NCBI RefSeq assembly: GCF_000770305.1 | Contig: NZ_JNVB01000041.1 | Coordinates: 1-39,898, forward strand | Origin: Erwinia oleae | Lineage (GTDB): Bacteria; Pseudomonadota; Gammaproteobacteria; Enterobacterales; Enterobacteriaceae | Direction: 5' to 3' | Length of the DNA stretch: 39,898 bases | Part shown: positions 17,720-26,609 of the stretch, piece by piece | Position numbering within the stretch: position 1 is the first letter of the stretch | Layout: every line of letters starts with the position of its first letter | Program-made: the position numbers and the translations under genes | The notes under the pieces: generated by a model | Databases searched by the model: none | Seen by the model: only the letters and a program-made list of their open reading frames with translations | Told to the model about the DNA's origin: nothing

Positions 17720-19671
17720 CTCCGGACCTGCTCTGTGTTTCTGCGGGAACGGTAGCGCGGGTCGAGCAGGCAGAAGAGGCCACCCACTGCCATAAACGCG
17801 CCACCGAACCATATCCACCGCACAAAGGGTTTGTAATAAATGCGCACGGCCCAGGCGCCGTCATCCAGCTTTTCGCCCAGCGCGGCGTAAAGATCGCGCG
17901 TCAGGCCACCGCTGATGGCGGCTTCGGTCATAATAGCATTCGCCACGCTGTAGTAGCGTTTTTCTGCTCTGAGCGTCGTCTCATGTTTGCCATTGCGGGT
18001 CACCTCAATGATGCCCGCGCCGCCGCTGTAGTTAGGGCCCTGCAACGGTTGAACGTCGCGGAAAATGAAATGATAGTTATGGATATCTACCGCTTCGCCG
18101 GCGCGCATACGCACGTCGCGTTCAACGCTGTAGTTCTGGCTGAAGGCGATACCGATGACCGTCACCGCCACGCCCAGATGACCGAGCACCATGCCCCAGT
18201 GGCTGCGCGAAAGGTGGCTGAGCCCGCGAAAAAAACCGTGGCGATGGGTGGCGCGCTCATGCAGCTCCATCAGCGTCAGTAAAATGACCCAAATCGCCAT
18301 CAGCAGCCCCACCACCGTCATCGCCTCAACGCGATCCTGCATCAGCCAGGGCAGCGCAATGGAGAGGATCAGCGTAACCACCAGCGCAACCGACAGCCGT
18401 TTCCACAGCGTTTGCGGCGTGTCGCGTCGCCAGCGGATCAGCGGCCCAATCCCCATCATCAGCGCCAGCGGCGCCATCAGCCAGGTAAAAAGCATATTAA
18501 AGAAAGGTTCGCCAATTGAGATGCTGCCCAGACCAAGCTGCTTGTGCACCAGCGGCAGCAGCGTTCCCAGCAGCACCACCAGCATCGCCGCAATCAGCAG
18601 CACGTTGTTGCCAAGCAGGAAGGATTCACGCGACCAGGCCTCGTTCTGTACCCGGCTGCGTACCTTGCTGCCTTTTATGGCGTAAAGCAGCAGCGAGCTG
18701 CCAATAACGATCATCAGGAAAGCCAGAATGAACATGCCGCGCGCGGGATAGGACGCAAAGGAGTGAACGGAGATCAGCACGCCAGAGCGCACCAGAAACG
18801 TGCCGAGCAGGCTGAGCGAGAAGGCAGTGATGGCCAGCAGCGCCGTCCATGCTTTGAAGGTGCCGCGCTTTTCGGTCACCGCCAGCGAGTGGATCAGCGC
18901 AGTGCCGACCAGCCAGGGCATAAAGGAGGCGTTTTCCACCGGATCCCAGAACCACCAGCCGCCCCAGCCAAGTTCGTAGTAGGCCCAGGCAGAGCCCAGC
19001 ACGATGCCCACCGTCAGAAAAACCCAGGCGGCTATCGTCCACGGCCGCGACCAGAGCGCCCAGGCGGTATCCAGCCTGCCCGCCATCAGCGAGGCGATAG
19101 CGAAGGCAAATGCCACCGAGAAACCCACATAGCCCATATAGAGCAGCGGCGGATGGAAGATGAGGCCGATATCCTGCAACATCGGATTGAGGTCGCTGCC
19201 GTCAATCGGGAAATCCGGCAGCGTTCGATTAAACGGATTCGACGTCAGGGTGATGAACAACAAAAAGCCAAGGTTGATCATGCCCATCACCGCCAGCACG
19301 CGCGCAATGGCGTCCCGGGGCATTCGGCGGCTGAACAGCGCCACGGCGAACGTCCAGCCGCTCAGTAGCAGCACCCAAAGCAGTAACGATCCTTCATGTG
19401 CGCCCCAGGTGGCGGCAACGCGATAATACACCGGCAGCAGCGTATTTGAGTTGGCGGCGACGTAAGCCACACTGAAATCATTGACCACGAAAGCATGCAC
19501 CAGCAGCGCAAACGCGCCGGCGACACAGGCAAAAAGCCCATAACTGAGCGGCCGCGCCAGCCCCATCAGACGCACGTCCTGCCGCGCGGCGCCCCACAGC
19601 GGATAAAAGCTCAACAGCAGGGAAAGCGCCAGCGCCAGGCAGAGTAAAAAGCTGCCGATTTCGGGGATCAT
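17716..19671 (-). CDS. ccmF: CcmF, heme lyase subunit of cytochrome c maturation
   Basis: This large membrane protein of 651 residues, with around fifteen membrane segments, takes heme from holo-CcmE and attaches it to the apocytochrome. The tryptophan-rich WWD heme-handling motif is clear ([18 protein letters not shown]), with conserved histidines around it ([21 protein letters not shown]) and a periplasmic domain before the last segment. Overlaps ccmE at its start and ccmG at its end, both ATGA. Confidence 0.97.
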   Translation of the reverse strand: MIPEIGSFLLCLALALSLLLSFYPLWGAARQDVRLMGLARPLSYGLFACVAGAFALLVHAFVVNDFSVAYVAANSNTLLPVYYRVAATWGAHEGSLLLWVLLLSGWTFAVALFSRRMPRDAIARVLAVMGMINLGFLLFITLTSNPFNRTLPDFPIDGSDLNPMLQDIGLIFHPPLLYMGYVGFSVAFAFAIASLMAGRLDTAWALWSRPWTIAAWVFLTVGIVLGSAWAYYELGWGGWWFWDPVENASFMPWLVGTALIHSLAVTEKRGTFKAWTALLAITAFSLSLLGTFLVRSGVLISVHSFASYPARGMFILAFLMIVIGSSLLLYAIKGSKVRSRVQNEAWSRESFLLGNNVLLIAAMLVVLLGTLLPLVHKQLGLGSISIGEPFFNMLFTWLMAPLALMMGIGPLIRWRRDTPQTLWKRLSVALVVTLILSIALPWLMQDRVEAMTVVGLLMAIWVILLTLMELHERATHRHGFFRGLSHLSRSHWGMVLGHLGVAVTVIGIAFSQNYSVERDVRMRAGEAVDIHNYHFIFRDVQPLQGPNYSGGAGIIEVTRNGKHETTLRAEKRYYSVANAIMTEAAISGGLTRDLYAALGEKLDDGAWAVRIYYKPFVRWIWFGGAFMAVGGLFCLLDPRYRSRRNTEQVRR

Positions 19672-20159
19672 GACGCCCCTCCCTGTCCGCCTTCGCGGTA
19701 GATCCCGGCCGGGCCGTTATGGTTTTTATTCATCGCGTCTTTAATTTCCGGTGGCGTATATTTTTCATCGTGCTTTGCCAGCACCTCTTTCGCATTGACG
19801 CGGTTGCCCTCTTCCAGCACGCCCTGCGCCACCACGCCCTGCCCTTCGCGGAAAAGATCCGGCAGGATGCCCTGATAGCTGACGCCAATGGTTCCCTGCC
19901 CGTCGTAAAGGCGGAACGAAACCTGTAGCGTGGCGGGATCGCGTTTCACGCTGCCCGGCAGCACCATCCCACCCACCCGCAGGCGCTGCCCCGGCTCAGG
20001 TTTTTCGTGCTTATCGCCTTTGCCGTTAAGGATTTCGCCCGGCGTGTAAAAGAGATCGATATTTGAACGCAGCGCGTACATCACCAGCGAGGTGGCAATG
20101 CCAAGGCCCAGCAGCACCGCGAACACCGTCAGTAGCCGATTTCTGCGGCGGGGATTCAC
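19668..20159 (-). CDS. ccmE: CcmE, periplasmic heme chaperone (GTG start)
   Basis: The 163-residue protein has an N-terminal anchor (residues about 8-28) and an OB-fold domain. His130 in [13 protein letters not shown] is the residue that binds heme covalently in E. coli, at the same number, and Tyr134 follows as expected. CcmE accepts heme from CcmC with CcmAB and passes it to CcmF. The start codon is GTG at 20159, overlapping the ccmD stop (GTGA). Confidence 0.96.
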   Translation of the reverse strand: MNPRRRNRLLTVFAVLLGLGIATSLVMYALRSNIDLFYTPGEILNGKGDKHEKPEPGQRLRVGGMVLPGSVKRDPATLQVSFRLYDGQGTIGVSYQGILPDLFREGQGVVAQGVLEEGNRVNAKEVLAKHDEKYTPPEIKDAMNKNHNGPAGIYREGGQGGAS

Positions 20160-20377
20160 TGTACTCCTCCGGCAACCTGCTGCTGTTTTACCGCGCGGAG
20201 GCGACGCTCGCGCAACTGCCGCTGACGGATTGCCTTCAGTAACGCGCGATGCTGTATAAACGTATGCAGTATCAGGCCGGCCAGCGCGGCCAGCGTGCAG
20301 GCCACGGCCAGCCAGACGTAAAAGGCGTAACCGCCCATGGCGAAAAATTCCTGCCAGGAGGCGAATGCAGGCGTCAT
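20156..20377 (-). CDS. ccmD: CcmD, small membrane subunit of the heme exporter
   Basis: The 73-residue protein has one membrane segment ([20 protein letters not shown]) and a basic, helical C-tail ([17 protein letters not shown]). The N-terminus [19 protein letters not shown] is nearly that of E. coli. CcmD is needed for release of holo-CcmE from the CcmABC complex. A frame extension to 20416 was rejected because the ATG at 20377 overlaps the ccmC stop as ATGA and matches the family. Confidence 0.93.
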   Translation of the reverse strand: MTPAFASWQEFFAMGGYAFYVWLAVACTLAALAGLILHTFIQHRALLKAIRQRQLRERRLRAVKQQQVAGGVQ

Positions 20378-21117
20378 GCTTTCTGCCCTCCCTTTTCTAC
20401 CAGCGCGGTGACCCACGGACGATGACGCTCGCTGGTAAGCAGCAGGTTACGCAGGCGCATCAGCGTCAGGGTGATAAAAAGCAGCAGGTAGCCCGCAATC
20501 GACCAGCGCAGCGGCGTGCGCATGGTGGGATCGATCGCCTGCTGAAGCATCCCGGACGAGCCCTGATGGAGCGTGTTCCACCACTGTACCGAGAAGTGAA
20601 TAATCGGCAAATTGACCACGCCAACCAGGATCAGAATACCGGCGGCGCGGCCTGCCATACGCCGGTCGTCAAACGCATTGTAAAGCGCGATAACGCCCAG
20701 GTAGAGGAACAGCAGCACCAGCTCAGAGGTGAGGCGCGCATCCCAAATCCACCAGGTGCCCCACATCGGTTTTCCCCAGACGGAGCCGGTAACCAGCGCG
20801 ATAAAGGTAAATACGGCACCCACCGGCGCCATCGCCGCCGCGGCAAGATCGGCCGTTTTCCACTGCCACACCAGGCCGGTGAAGGCGGCGACAGCCATCG
20901 AGGCATAGATGCCCATCGACCACATAGCCGCAGGCACGTGCAGGTAAATAATGCGGTAGCTGTTGCCCTGCTGATAGTCGGCGGGTGCGAAGCCAAAGCC
21001 CCAGATCCAGCCGGTGAAAAGTGCAATGACGCCCGATACCGCAAACCAGGGAGTAAGGCGACCGCAGAGCTGATAGAGCCGGTCGGGCCTGCCGAGCTGA
21101 TGTATCCATTTCCACAT
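20374..21117 (-). CDS. ccmC: CcmC, heme handling protein of cytochrome c maturation
   Basis: The 247-residue membrane protein has six segments and the family WWD motif ([17 protein letters not shown]) flanked by histidines ([27 protein letters not shown]) that hold heme for loading onto CcmE. A GTG at 21132 in frame would add five residues; the ATG at 21117 gives the E. coli N-terminus (MWK). No strong ribosome site is visible for either. A gap of about 55 nt separates it from ccmB, the largest gap in the operon. Confidence 0.95.
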   Translation of the reverse strand: MWKWIHQLGRPDRLYQLCGRLTPWFAVSGVIALFTGWIWGFGFAPADYQQGNSYRIIYLHVPAAMWSMGIYASMAVAAFTGLVWQWKTADLAAAAMAPVGAVFTFIALVTGSVWGKPMWGTWWIWDARLTSELVLLFLYLGVIALYNAFDDRRMAGRAAGILILVGVVNLPIIHFSVQWWNTLHQGSSGMLQQAIDPTMRTPLRWSIAGYLLLFITLTLMRLRNLLLTSERHRPWVTALVEKGGQKA

Positions 21118-21172
21118 TATTATTTTGCTCACATAAAGGTAAAACGTTCTGATATTTATTATGAAAATTACG

Positions 21173-21832
21173 TCAGTGCATGCTCACCCGCAGCGCCGCT
21201 GTGGTAGCAAAAGGCGTCAACGTGGCGCTGCCCGCCAGCATCGCGCCTAAAATCGCCAGATAGCCTTCTACAGGCAGGCCTTGTCCGGCAGCATCAATGG
21301 CCGCGCTGGCGAAGATCAGCACCGGCATCGCCAGCGGCAGGACCAGCACGCTGAGCAGTATGCCGCCGCGCCGCAGCCCGACGGTCAGCGCGACGCCCAC
21401 CGCGCCGAGAAAACTCAAGGTCGGCGTGCCCAGCAGCAGCGTAAGCGCAACGGCGCGCCAGCTGGCAAAATCCAGCGACAGCAGCAGCGCCGCCAGGGGA
21501 GAGAGCAGGATCAGCGGCACGCCGGTCACCACCCAGTGAGCGGTCACTTTCCCTAATACCGTTAGCGGCAGCGGCGCGGGCAACAGCATGAGTTGCTCCA
21601 GCGAACCGTCGAGAAAGTCATCGCGAAACAGGCGCTCCAGCGCCAGCAGCGAGGAGAGCAGCGCCGCAACCCATACGATCCCCGGCGCGATACGCGCCAG
21701 CAGCCGCGGTTCCGGCCCTGTTGCCAGCGGAAACAAGGTGATGACGATGAGAAAAAACCACAGCGGGTTTATCACCTCCATGCCGCTGCGAAAAGCCACG
21801 CGCAGTTCGCGATTTAACACGCGCCACAGCAT
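21173..21832 (-). CDS. ccmB: CcmB, membrane permease of the heme-maturation ABC transporter
   Basis: The 219-residue protein has six membrane segments and family blocks FPLATGPEPRLLARIAPGIV and LERLFRDDFLDGSLEQLM. With CcmA it forms the ABC unit whose ATP hydrolysis drives release of heme-loaded CcmE from CcmC. Its start overlaps the ccmA stop by one base (TGATG at 21834-21830). Confidence 0.95.
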   Translation of the reverse strand: MLWRVLNRELRVAFRSGMEVINPLWFFLIVITLFPLATGPEPRLLARIAPGIVWVAALLSSLLALERLFRDDFLDGSLEQLMLLPAPLPLTVLGKVTAHWVVTGVPLILLSPLAALLLSLDFASWRAVALTLLLGTPTLSFLGAVGVALTVGLRRGGILLSVLVLPLAMPVLIFASAAIDAAGQGLPVEGYLAILGAMLAGSATLTPFATTAALRVSMH

Positions 21833-22449
21833 CAGGCTGGCTCCGTCATGGACAACGAGATTTTTCGTATGTCACGGCTGGACGCAGGCAGCGGCTGATG
21901 GGTGGTGAGAATTATCGATCCGCCATTGTCCGCATGCCGCGTAAAAAGCGCCATCAGGCTGGCGACGCCGTCAATATCAATCGCGGTGAGCGGTTCATCA
22001 AGGATCCACAGCGGTGCTGCCGTCAGCCACAGACGCGCCAGCGCGACGCGGCGCTGCTGGCCCGCAGAAAGCTGCCCGACCGCCACGTCGTCAAAGCCGG
22101 TCAGATTCACGGCATCCAGCGCGTCAAGAAGTGCCTCTTCCTGATGAGCAGGATGATAAAACCGGAGGTTTTCACCGGCGGTCAGGTTTGCTTTGATGCC
22201 CGGCTGGTGCCCAATCCACAGCATGGCGGCGTGGTAGTTTTCGCGCTGACGATGAATCGGTTGCTGTTGCCAGCAGACCTCGCCCTGCTCAGCGCGACTC
22301 AAACCGGCCAGGATCCGCAGCAACGACGTTTTGCCTGCGCCGTTCGCCCCGGCAATCTGCACGATATCACCAGCCGCTACCGTAAAATTCAGGTCGCGAA
22401 ACAGCGTGCGTTCGCCGCGAATACAGGTCAGATGAGTAGCTTCCAGCAT
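21832..22449 (-). CDS. ccmA: CcmA, ATPase of the heme-maturation ABC transporter
   Basis: The 205-residue ABC ATPase has a Walker A motif (GANGAGKTS), the ABC signature ([15 protein letters not shown]), Walker B ([12 protein letters not shown]) and the switch histidine (TTHQPLP). First gene of the ccm operon, divergent from yfdC across 234 nt that show no clear regulator site. Confidence 0.96.
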   Translation of the reverse strand: MLEATHLTCIRGERTLFRDLNFTVAAGDIVQIAGANGAGKTSLLRILAGLSRAEQGEVCWQQQPIHRQRENYHAAMLWIGHQPGIKANLTAGENLRFYHPAHQEEALLDALDAVNLTGFDDVAVGQLSAGQQRRVALARLWLTAAPLWILDEPLTAIDIDGVASLMALFTRHADNGGSIILTTHQPLPASSRDIRKISLSMTEPA

Positions 22450-22683
22450 GGCAGACTATCAGGCTTATTAACATTGGGTGAAATAGTACCACAGTAAATC
22501 ATCGCGTCGCAGCCTGCGGCGAACCCGGCTGTGATCCCTCTACGTTTCGCGGCAGTTAACCAAAAAAAAGTTGTAATGTTAAAGTCTTATTATCCACTTC
22601 ATAACATTTAGCTACACTTTTATCAGCGAACTGGCCCGTCACACGCCACGGGCAACATTATCTCAGGCATCAGGAAACGTAAC

Positions 22684-23607
22684 GTGACGACAAAAAACGA
22701 CAGCTCAGAAGTTGAGAGTGAAGAGAGCGAACAGGGAGAATCTATCGAAGTTGATGAAGAGGCGCTTCCCTCCCGCGCCGCAGCGGTGCATGAGCAGATT
22801 CGTCAGGAAGGTGAAAAAGAGCTGGAACGCGACGGCATGGCGCTGCTGTTTTCCGCTATTGCCGCAGGCCTGTCGATGGGCGCATCGCTCATGGCAAAAG
22901 GCATCTTTCAGGCCAATCTTGAAGGCGTTCCCGGCGCTTTACTGCTGGAGAATTTAGGCTATACCTTTGGCTTTATTATTGTGATTATGGCGCGACAGCA
23001 ACTGTTTACGGAGAACACCGTGACCGCCGTATTGCCGATTATGCACAAGCCAACCCGCAGCAATTTTGGGCTGCTTTTTCGACTCTGGAGCATTGTGCTG
23101 GGCGGCAATCTGATCGGCACCGCCATGGGCGCGTTGGCATTTACCCACATGCCCATTTTTGATGATGCCACACGCACTGCCTTTGTTTCCATCAGTCAGA
23201 AAGTGATGGAAAACACGCCCGCTGAGATGTTTGCTAACGCCATCGTTTCCGGTTGGATCATCGCCACCATGGTCTGGATGTTCCCCTCTGCGGGCGCGGC
23301 GAAAATCTGGGTAATCGTCCTGATGACCTGGCTGGTGGCGCTGGGCGATCTGGCGCACATCGTTGTGGGTTCAGTAGAGGTTCTTTACCTGGTGTTTAAC
23401 GGTCTGATCAGCTGGCATGACTTTTTCTGGCCTTTTGCGCTGCCGACGCTCGCCGGTAACATCATTGGCGGCACCTTTATTTTTGCGCTGATTAGCCATG
23501 CTCAGATTCGTAATGATATGAGCACTAAGCAAAAAACCGAGGCGAAAGCAAAAGAGAGGTCGCGTGAAAAGGAGGAGAAACCGAAGGAAAGCGCCCGGTC
23601 TGAGTGA
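22684..23607 (+). CDS. yfdC: YfdC, formate/nitrite transporter family membrane protein
   Basis: The 307-residue protein has a charged acidic N-terminal tail (about residues 1-50), six membrane segments with FNT-type motifs (AAGLSMGASLMAKGIF, GYTFGFIIVIMARQQLFTENT, PTLAGNIIGGTFIFALISH) and a charged Lys/Glu-rich C-tail. Matches E. coli YfdC over its length. FNT proteins are pentameric channels for small anions; the substrate of YfdC is not known. Start codon is GTG at 22684, after an AGGAAA ribosome site; no better in-frame start is seen. Location just before tRNA-Arg is as in E. coli. Confidence 0.93.
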   Translation: MTTKNDSSEVESEESEQGESIEVDEEALPSRAAAVHEQIRQEGEKELERDGMALLFSAIAAGLSMGASLMAKGIFQANLEGVPGALLLENLGYTFGFIIVIMARQQLFTENTVTAVLPIMHKPTRSNFGLLFRLWSIVLGGNLIGTAMGALAFTHMPIFDDATRTAFVSISQKVMENTPAEMFANAIVSGWIIATMVWMFPSAGAAKIWVIVLMTWLVALGDLAHIVVGSVEVLYLVFNGLISWHDFFWPFALPTLAGNIIGGTFIFALISHAQIRNDMSTKQKTEAKAKERSREKEEKPKESARSE

Positions 23608-23784
23608 CAGGCATAAGGAAAAGTATCAGCCGTTTTTCGCGCGCCGCGGCGGCTGGTAATAACCGACGCCAGCTGGCGCGATGTTGCGGATATCTCTGCC
23701 CGCTAACGGCAACGAAAACGGGCCGATTGATGACAAAAACAGCAGTCGAACGGGTAAGTGGTTAATCTGCGTATAAAATCGCGC

Positions 23785-23790
23785 TATACT
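23785..23790 (+). promoter_or_regulatory. -10 box of the tRNA-Arg gene
   Basis: TATACT lies 9 nt before the tRNA 5' end, followed by a GC-rich discriminator (CCCGGCG) typical of stringently controlled promoters. The -35 at 23762 (TTAATC) is weak. Confidence 0.5.
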
Positions 23791-23799
23791 CCCGGCGCT

Positions 23800-23874
23800 G
23801 TCCCCTTAGTTAAATGGATATAACGAGCCCCTCCTAAGGGCTAGTTGTAGGTTCGATTCCTGCAGGGGACGCCA
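23800..23874 (+). tRNA. argW: tRNA-Arg, anticodon CCU, encoded CCA end
   Basis: The sequence folds as a full cloverleaf: acceptor GTCCCCT / AGGGGAC, D arm TTAGTTAAATGGATATAA, anticodon stem GCCCC / GGGGC-like with loop CTCCTAA (anticodon CCT at 23833-23835), T arm with GGTTCGATTCC, then GCCA. It is nearly identical to E. coli argW, which is the integration site of a prophage there. No integrase gene or second copy of the 3' end was seen after it in this window, so the site looks unoccupied. Confidence 0.97.
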
Positions 23875-23900
23875 TTTCTTTCCTCTCTCGCGTCAGCAAA

Positions 23901-24647
23901 TTATTGGTTAGCATCAAGCAATTTTGCCGACGACGCATGCTTTCTGGCGCGCTGTAGCGATAACATGGCCATAAAAATCAACAGGCCGCCGGTCACAATT
24001 AAAAACGCATAGCCGAGTAAGTTCCAGGCCAGAATGCCTGTCACGCCGCCAACGAAAAAGCCGAACAGCGTCAGTCCATGTAACTTCAGTCGTTCAATAA
24101 AAGGCGAAGCCTGCTTCGGTGATTCCCGGCGCAGCACAATATCGATCATCATCGCCAGCTCGATACCAATGTCCGTTGCCGTTCCGGAGATATGTGTCGT
24201 GCGCACACGGGCGTTGGAGATACGCGTGACCACCGCGTTTTGCAATCCCATCAGCAGGCTGAGGCACATGATCAACACGATGCCCGGCGACGCGAGCGGC
24301 ACCGTTATTTCAACAGTGCCCAGTACAATCAGCGCCGTGGCCTCAATCAGGATCACAAAGGCATAAATTCCCCGCATGTTCCGTCTGCGCCCGGCATTGA
24401 CGATGAGCGTGGCAAGGGTCGCGCCGGTGATAAACAGCAGCACAAGGGCTAAAAAGAAGCCCCCGCTACTCCATTTCACCTTCGCAAGATTGTCTGAAAG
24501 AGAAGAGAGATTGCCGGTCATGTTAGCGGAAAAAAAACCGACTATTTCAAACGCGGCGGTGTTTAATGCGCCCGCAACGGCGGCCAGCAGACAGGCCAGC
24601 CAGCTGTCTGCACCGGGCGTTCTGTCAGTATCAGTATGGATGAGCAT
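23901..24647 (-). CDS. YoaK family (DUF1275) membrane protein
   Basis: The 248-residue protein has six or seven hydrophobic segments and the family signatures GFFSANMTGNLSSL near the N-terminus and MGLQNAVVTRISNARVRTTH followed by ISGTATDIGIELAMMI in the middle. Family function is not established; members are widespread inner-membrane proteins sometimes proposed as transporters. The ATG at 24647 has no strong ribosome site. It converges on the tRNA-Arg gene and stands alone. Confidence 0.88.
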   Translation of the reverse strand: MLIHTDTDRTPGADSWLACLLAAVAGALNTAAFEIVGFFSANMTGNLSSLSDNLAKVKWSSGGFFLALVLLFITGATLATLIVNAGRRRNMRGIYAFVILIEATALIVLGTVEITVPLASPGIVLIMCLSLLMGLQNAVVTRISNARVRTTHISGTATDIGIELAMMIDIVLRRESPKQASPFIERLKLHGLTLFGFFVGGVTGILAWNLLGYAFLIVTGGLLIFMAMLSLQRARKHASSAKLLDANQ

Positions 24648-24811
24648 AGGGAGAGTCAGGATTCTGGAAGCAGGTGTTTATATTCTGCCTGATATTGATG
24701 AAACTCAAGCGCAATAAAATAACCCTTCCTTCTCCCCTGTATTCCACCGATTGATTATTCCACAGGTAGCGTACATTAAGCGCAATTCACTACGCCTTAC
24801 CGGAGTTGGTT

Positions 24812-25024
24812 ATGCCAGATAAAGATCCCGTTGTTGAACGCCTTACCGTTGAAGTACTGGCCCTGCGCCAAATCGTGCAGATGTTAATTGCCTATGGCAA
24901 CGTCCCTACCGGCGGTAAGCTCAACAAGTATCTGCAAAAGGTGGCGGACGATACCGAGCATCGCGACGAGCGCCAAAGCAGCAAAGCCATCGCAGATGCG
25001 ATTCGCAGCTACATTCAGGGCTGA
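24812..25024 (+). CDS. small helical protein of unknown function
   Basis: The 70-residue product (MPDKDPVVERLTVEVLALRQ at the start) begins at an ATG with GGAG 6 nt upstream. It looks alpha-helical, with a leucine-rich first helix and a charged tail (DDTEHRDERQSSKAIADAIR). Its layout loosely recalls DUF2594 proteins such as E. coli YecF, but this is a weak resemblance. It is followed by a strong inverted repeat and then by the mechanosensitive channel gene. Confidence 0.7.
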   Translation: MPDKDPVVERLTVEVLALRQIVQMLIAYGNVPTGGKLNKYLQKVADDTEHRDERQSSKAIADAIRSYIQG

Positions 25025-25037
25025 TTCGCTCTCTGCT

Positions 25038-25073
25038 GCGGCTGAAAGTTAAGAAAAAAGCGCTTTCAGCCGC
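25038..25073. terminator. 11-bp inverted repeat after the small gene
   Basis: GCGGCTGAAAG at 25038-25048 pairs perfectly with CTTTCAGCCGC at 25063-25073 around a 14-nt A-rich loop. There is no T tract afterwards (CTCTCTCTC follows), so it may be a weak terminator or an mRNA-end stabiliser. Confidence 0.5.
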
Positions 25074-25211
25074 CTCTCTCTCCGGGGACGCTCAACCTTA
25101 ACATCAACCGGATTTGATCCGGCGACCCGATGCGCGTTATCCTCCGCGCCAGCCATAGCAAATGGATTACCTTGTCGTTTGGGAACGTTTTTTAACAGGG
25201 AACAGAAACGG

Positions 25212-26459
25212 ATGCACCACTACCTTCTTCAATGGCTCACCGCCATTAATTTGCCTTATGCCTCGCCGATTGCTGTTTTAGCGACTGTCGGCATTGTTTT
25301 GCTTATTTCGCTTGTTGTTCACGCTTTGCTGCATCAGGTGATGCTGCCGCTGCTGACGCGCTTTGCCGGGCGTTCTTCGCGCCAGTGGCCAACGTCTGTT
25401 ATTAAAAAGAATCTCTTCAGCCGCTTTGCCCTGCTGGTTCAGGGGTTTTTATTCCAGTTTCAGATTGAACTGTTCCTGAGCGGAAGCGATCCGCTGTTTA
25501 CGGTGCTGATGGCCGTCAGCCAGGTTTGGGTGATGATTTTCAGCCTGCTGCTGTTTTTTTCGCTGCTGGACGTACTGCTTGAACTGTCGGAAAACAGCGT
25601 GATTGCGCGTCAGTTGCCACTGCGCGGAATTTTCCAGAGCCTGAAGCTGATTGGCGCGCTGCTGGTTACGCTGATGATTATTTCAGTTCTGATTGGCAAA
25701 TCCCCGCTGGTGCTGCTCACCGGCCTCGGTGCGATGACCGCGGTGCTGATGCTGGTCTTTAAAGATCCTATCCTGGGGCTGGTGGCAGGTATCCAGCTCT
25801 CTGCCAATAACATGCTTAAAATTGGTGACTGGCTGGAGATGCCGAAATATGGCGCGGATGGCGACGTGGTGGATATCAGCCTGACGACCGTGAAGGTGAG
25901 TAACTGGGACAAAACCATTACCACCATTCCTACCTATGCGCTGATTTCCGACTCGTTTAAAAACTGGCGCGGTATGACGGAATCCGGCGGACGCCGCATC
26001 AAGCGCAGCATCAATATTGATACCACCAGCATTCATTTTTTAACCGATGAAGATATCGACAGAATGAAGGGCGCGCAGCTGCTGACGCCTTACCTGGCGG
26101 GGAAACAGGCTGAAGTAGCAAAACATAACGCCGAACTCGGCTGCGATTTAAGCACGCCGCTCAACGGCCGCCGCATGACCAACATCGGCACGTTTCGCGC
26201 CTGGCTCGAAGCGTGGCTGAAGGCGCATCCGCACAGCCACAAAGGCATGACGTTGATGGTTCGCCAGCTTGCGCCCGGCCCGGATGGCCTGCCGGTGGAG
26301 ATCTATATGTTTACCAATACCACCGCCTGGCTGGAATATGAGAAAATTCAATCGGATATCTTTGATCATATCTTTGCGGTGCTGCCGGCGTTCGGGTTAC
26401 GCGTACATCAAACGCCTACCGGCAATGATATGAGAAATATTCGGATAGCCCGCGCGTAA
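25212..26459 (+). CDS. mechanosensitive ion channel of the MscS superfamily, YbdG-like
   Basis: The 415-residue protein has about five membrane segments (residues 1-180), then the MscS pore-lining and beta-domain region (SPLVLLTGLGAMTAVLMLVF, DPILGLVAGIQLSANNMLKI, GDWLEMPKYGADGDVVDISL, TTIPTYALISDSFKNWRGM) and a long soluble C-terminal part with the insertion typical of YbdG/MscM. Known role of the family: opening under osmotic downshock. The length equals that of E. coli YbdG (415). The ATG at 25212 was preferred over a TTG 33 nt upstream because it has GGGA upstream and gives the family length. Confidence 0.9.
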   Translation: MHHYLLQWLTAINLPYASPIAVLATVGIVLLISLVVHALLHQVMLPLLTRFAGRSSRQWPTSVIKKNLFSRFALLVQGFLFQFQIELFLSGSDPLFTVLMAVSQVWVMIFSLLLFFSLLDVLLELSENSVIARQLPLRGIFQSLKLIGALLVTLMIISVLIGKSPLVLLTGLGAMTAVLMLVFKDPILGLVAGIQLSANNMLKIGDWLEMPKYGADGDVVDISLTTVKVSNWDKTITTIPTYALISDSFKNWRGMTESGGRRIKRSINIDTTSIHFLTDEDIDRMKGAQLLTPYLAGKQAEVAKHNAELGCDLSTPLNGRRMTNIGTFRAWLEAWLKAHPHSHKGMTLMVRQLAPGPDGLPVEIYMFTNTTAWLEYEKIQSDIFDHIFAVLPAFGLRVHQTPTGNDMRNIRIARA

Positions 26460-26483
26460 CCCCACAAAGCTACCCTCCTGTCC

Positions 26484-26538
26484 GGTCACTCATGCCGTGC
26501 AGGAGGCATTTCATTCCGCGCGGGCGGCACTTCATGCC
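26484..26538 (+). promoter_or_regulatory. YpdB/PyrR (LytTR-type) direct repeats in front of yhjX
   Basis: GGCATTTCAT at 26505-26514 and GGCACTTCAT at 26526-26535 are separated by exactly 11 nt and followed by GCC. The published E. coli motif for YpdB at the yhjX promoter is GGCATTTCAT-N11-GGCATTTCAT. A third, weaker copy GGTCACTCAT (followed by GCC) is at 26484-26493, again 11 nt before the next, giving a 21-nt period. A TATCAT at 26569-26574 could be the -10 box. Binding itself is inferred. Confidence 0.85.
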
Positions 26539-26609
26539 GTTATCGCCCCGCGCGCGTAAGCCCGGCCCTATCATGTGCTCAATAACTTACCGTTCGCCGG
26601 GAGCGTTTT

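Noticed and set aside
18544..19368. Plus-strand frame of 274 codons
   Set aside because: It is opposite ccmF and is Gln/Arg/His-rich as expected from the reverse of a membrane protein gene.
23875..24700. Prophage or integrative element after tRNA-Arg
   Set aside because: No integrase, phage gene or repeated tRNA end could be found; the first gene is an ordinary YoaK-type protein.
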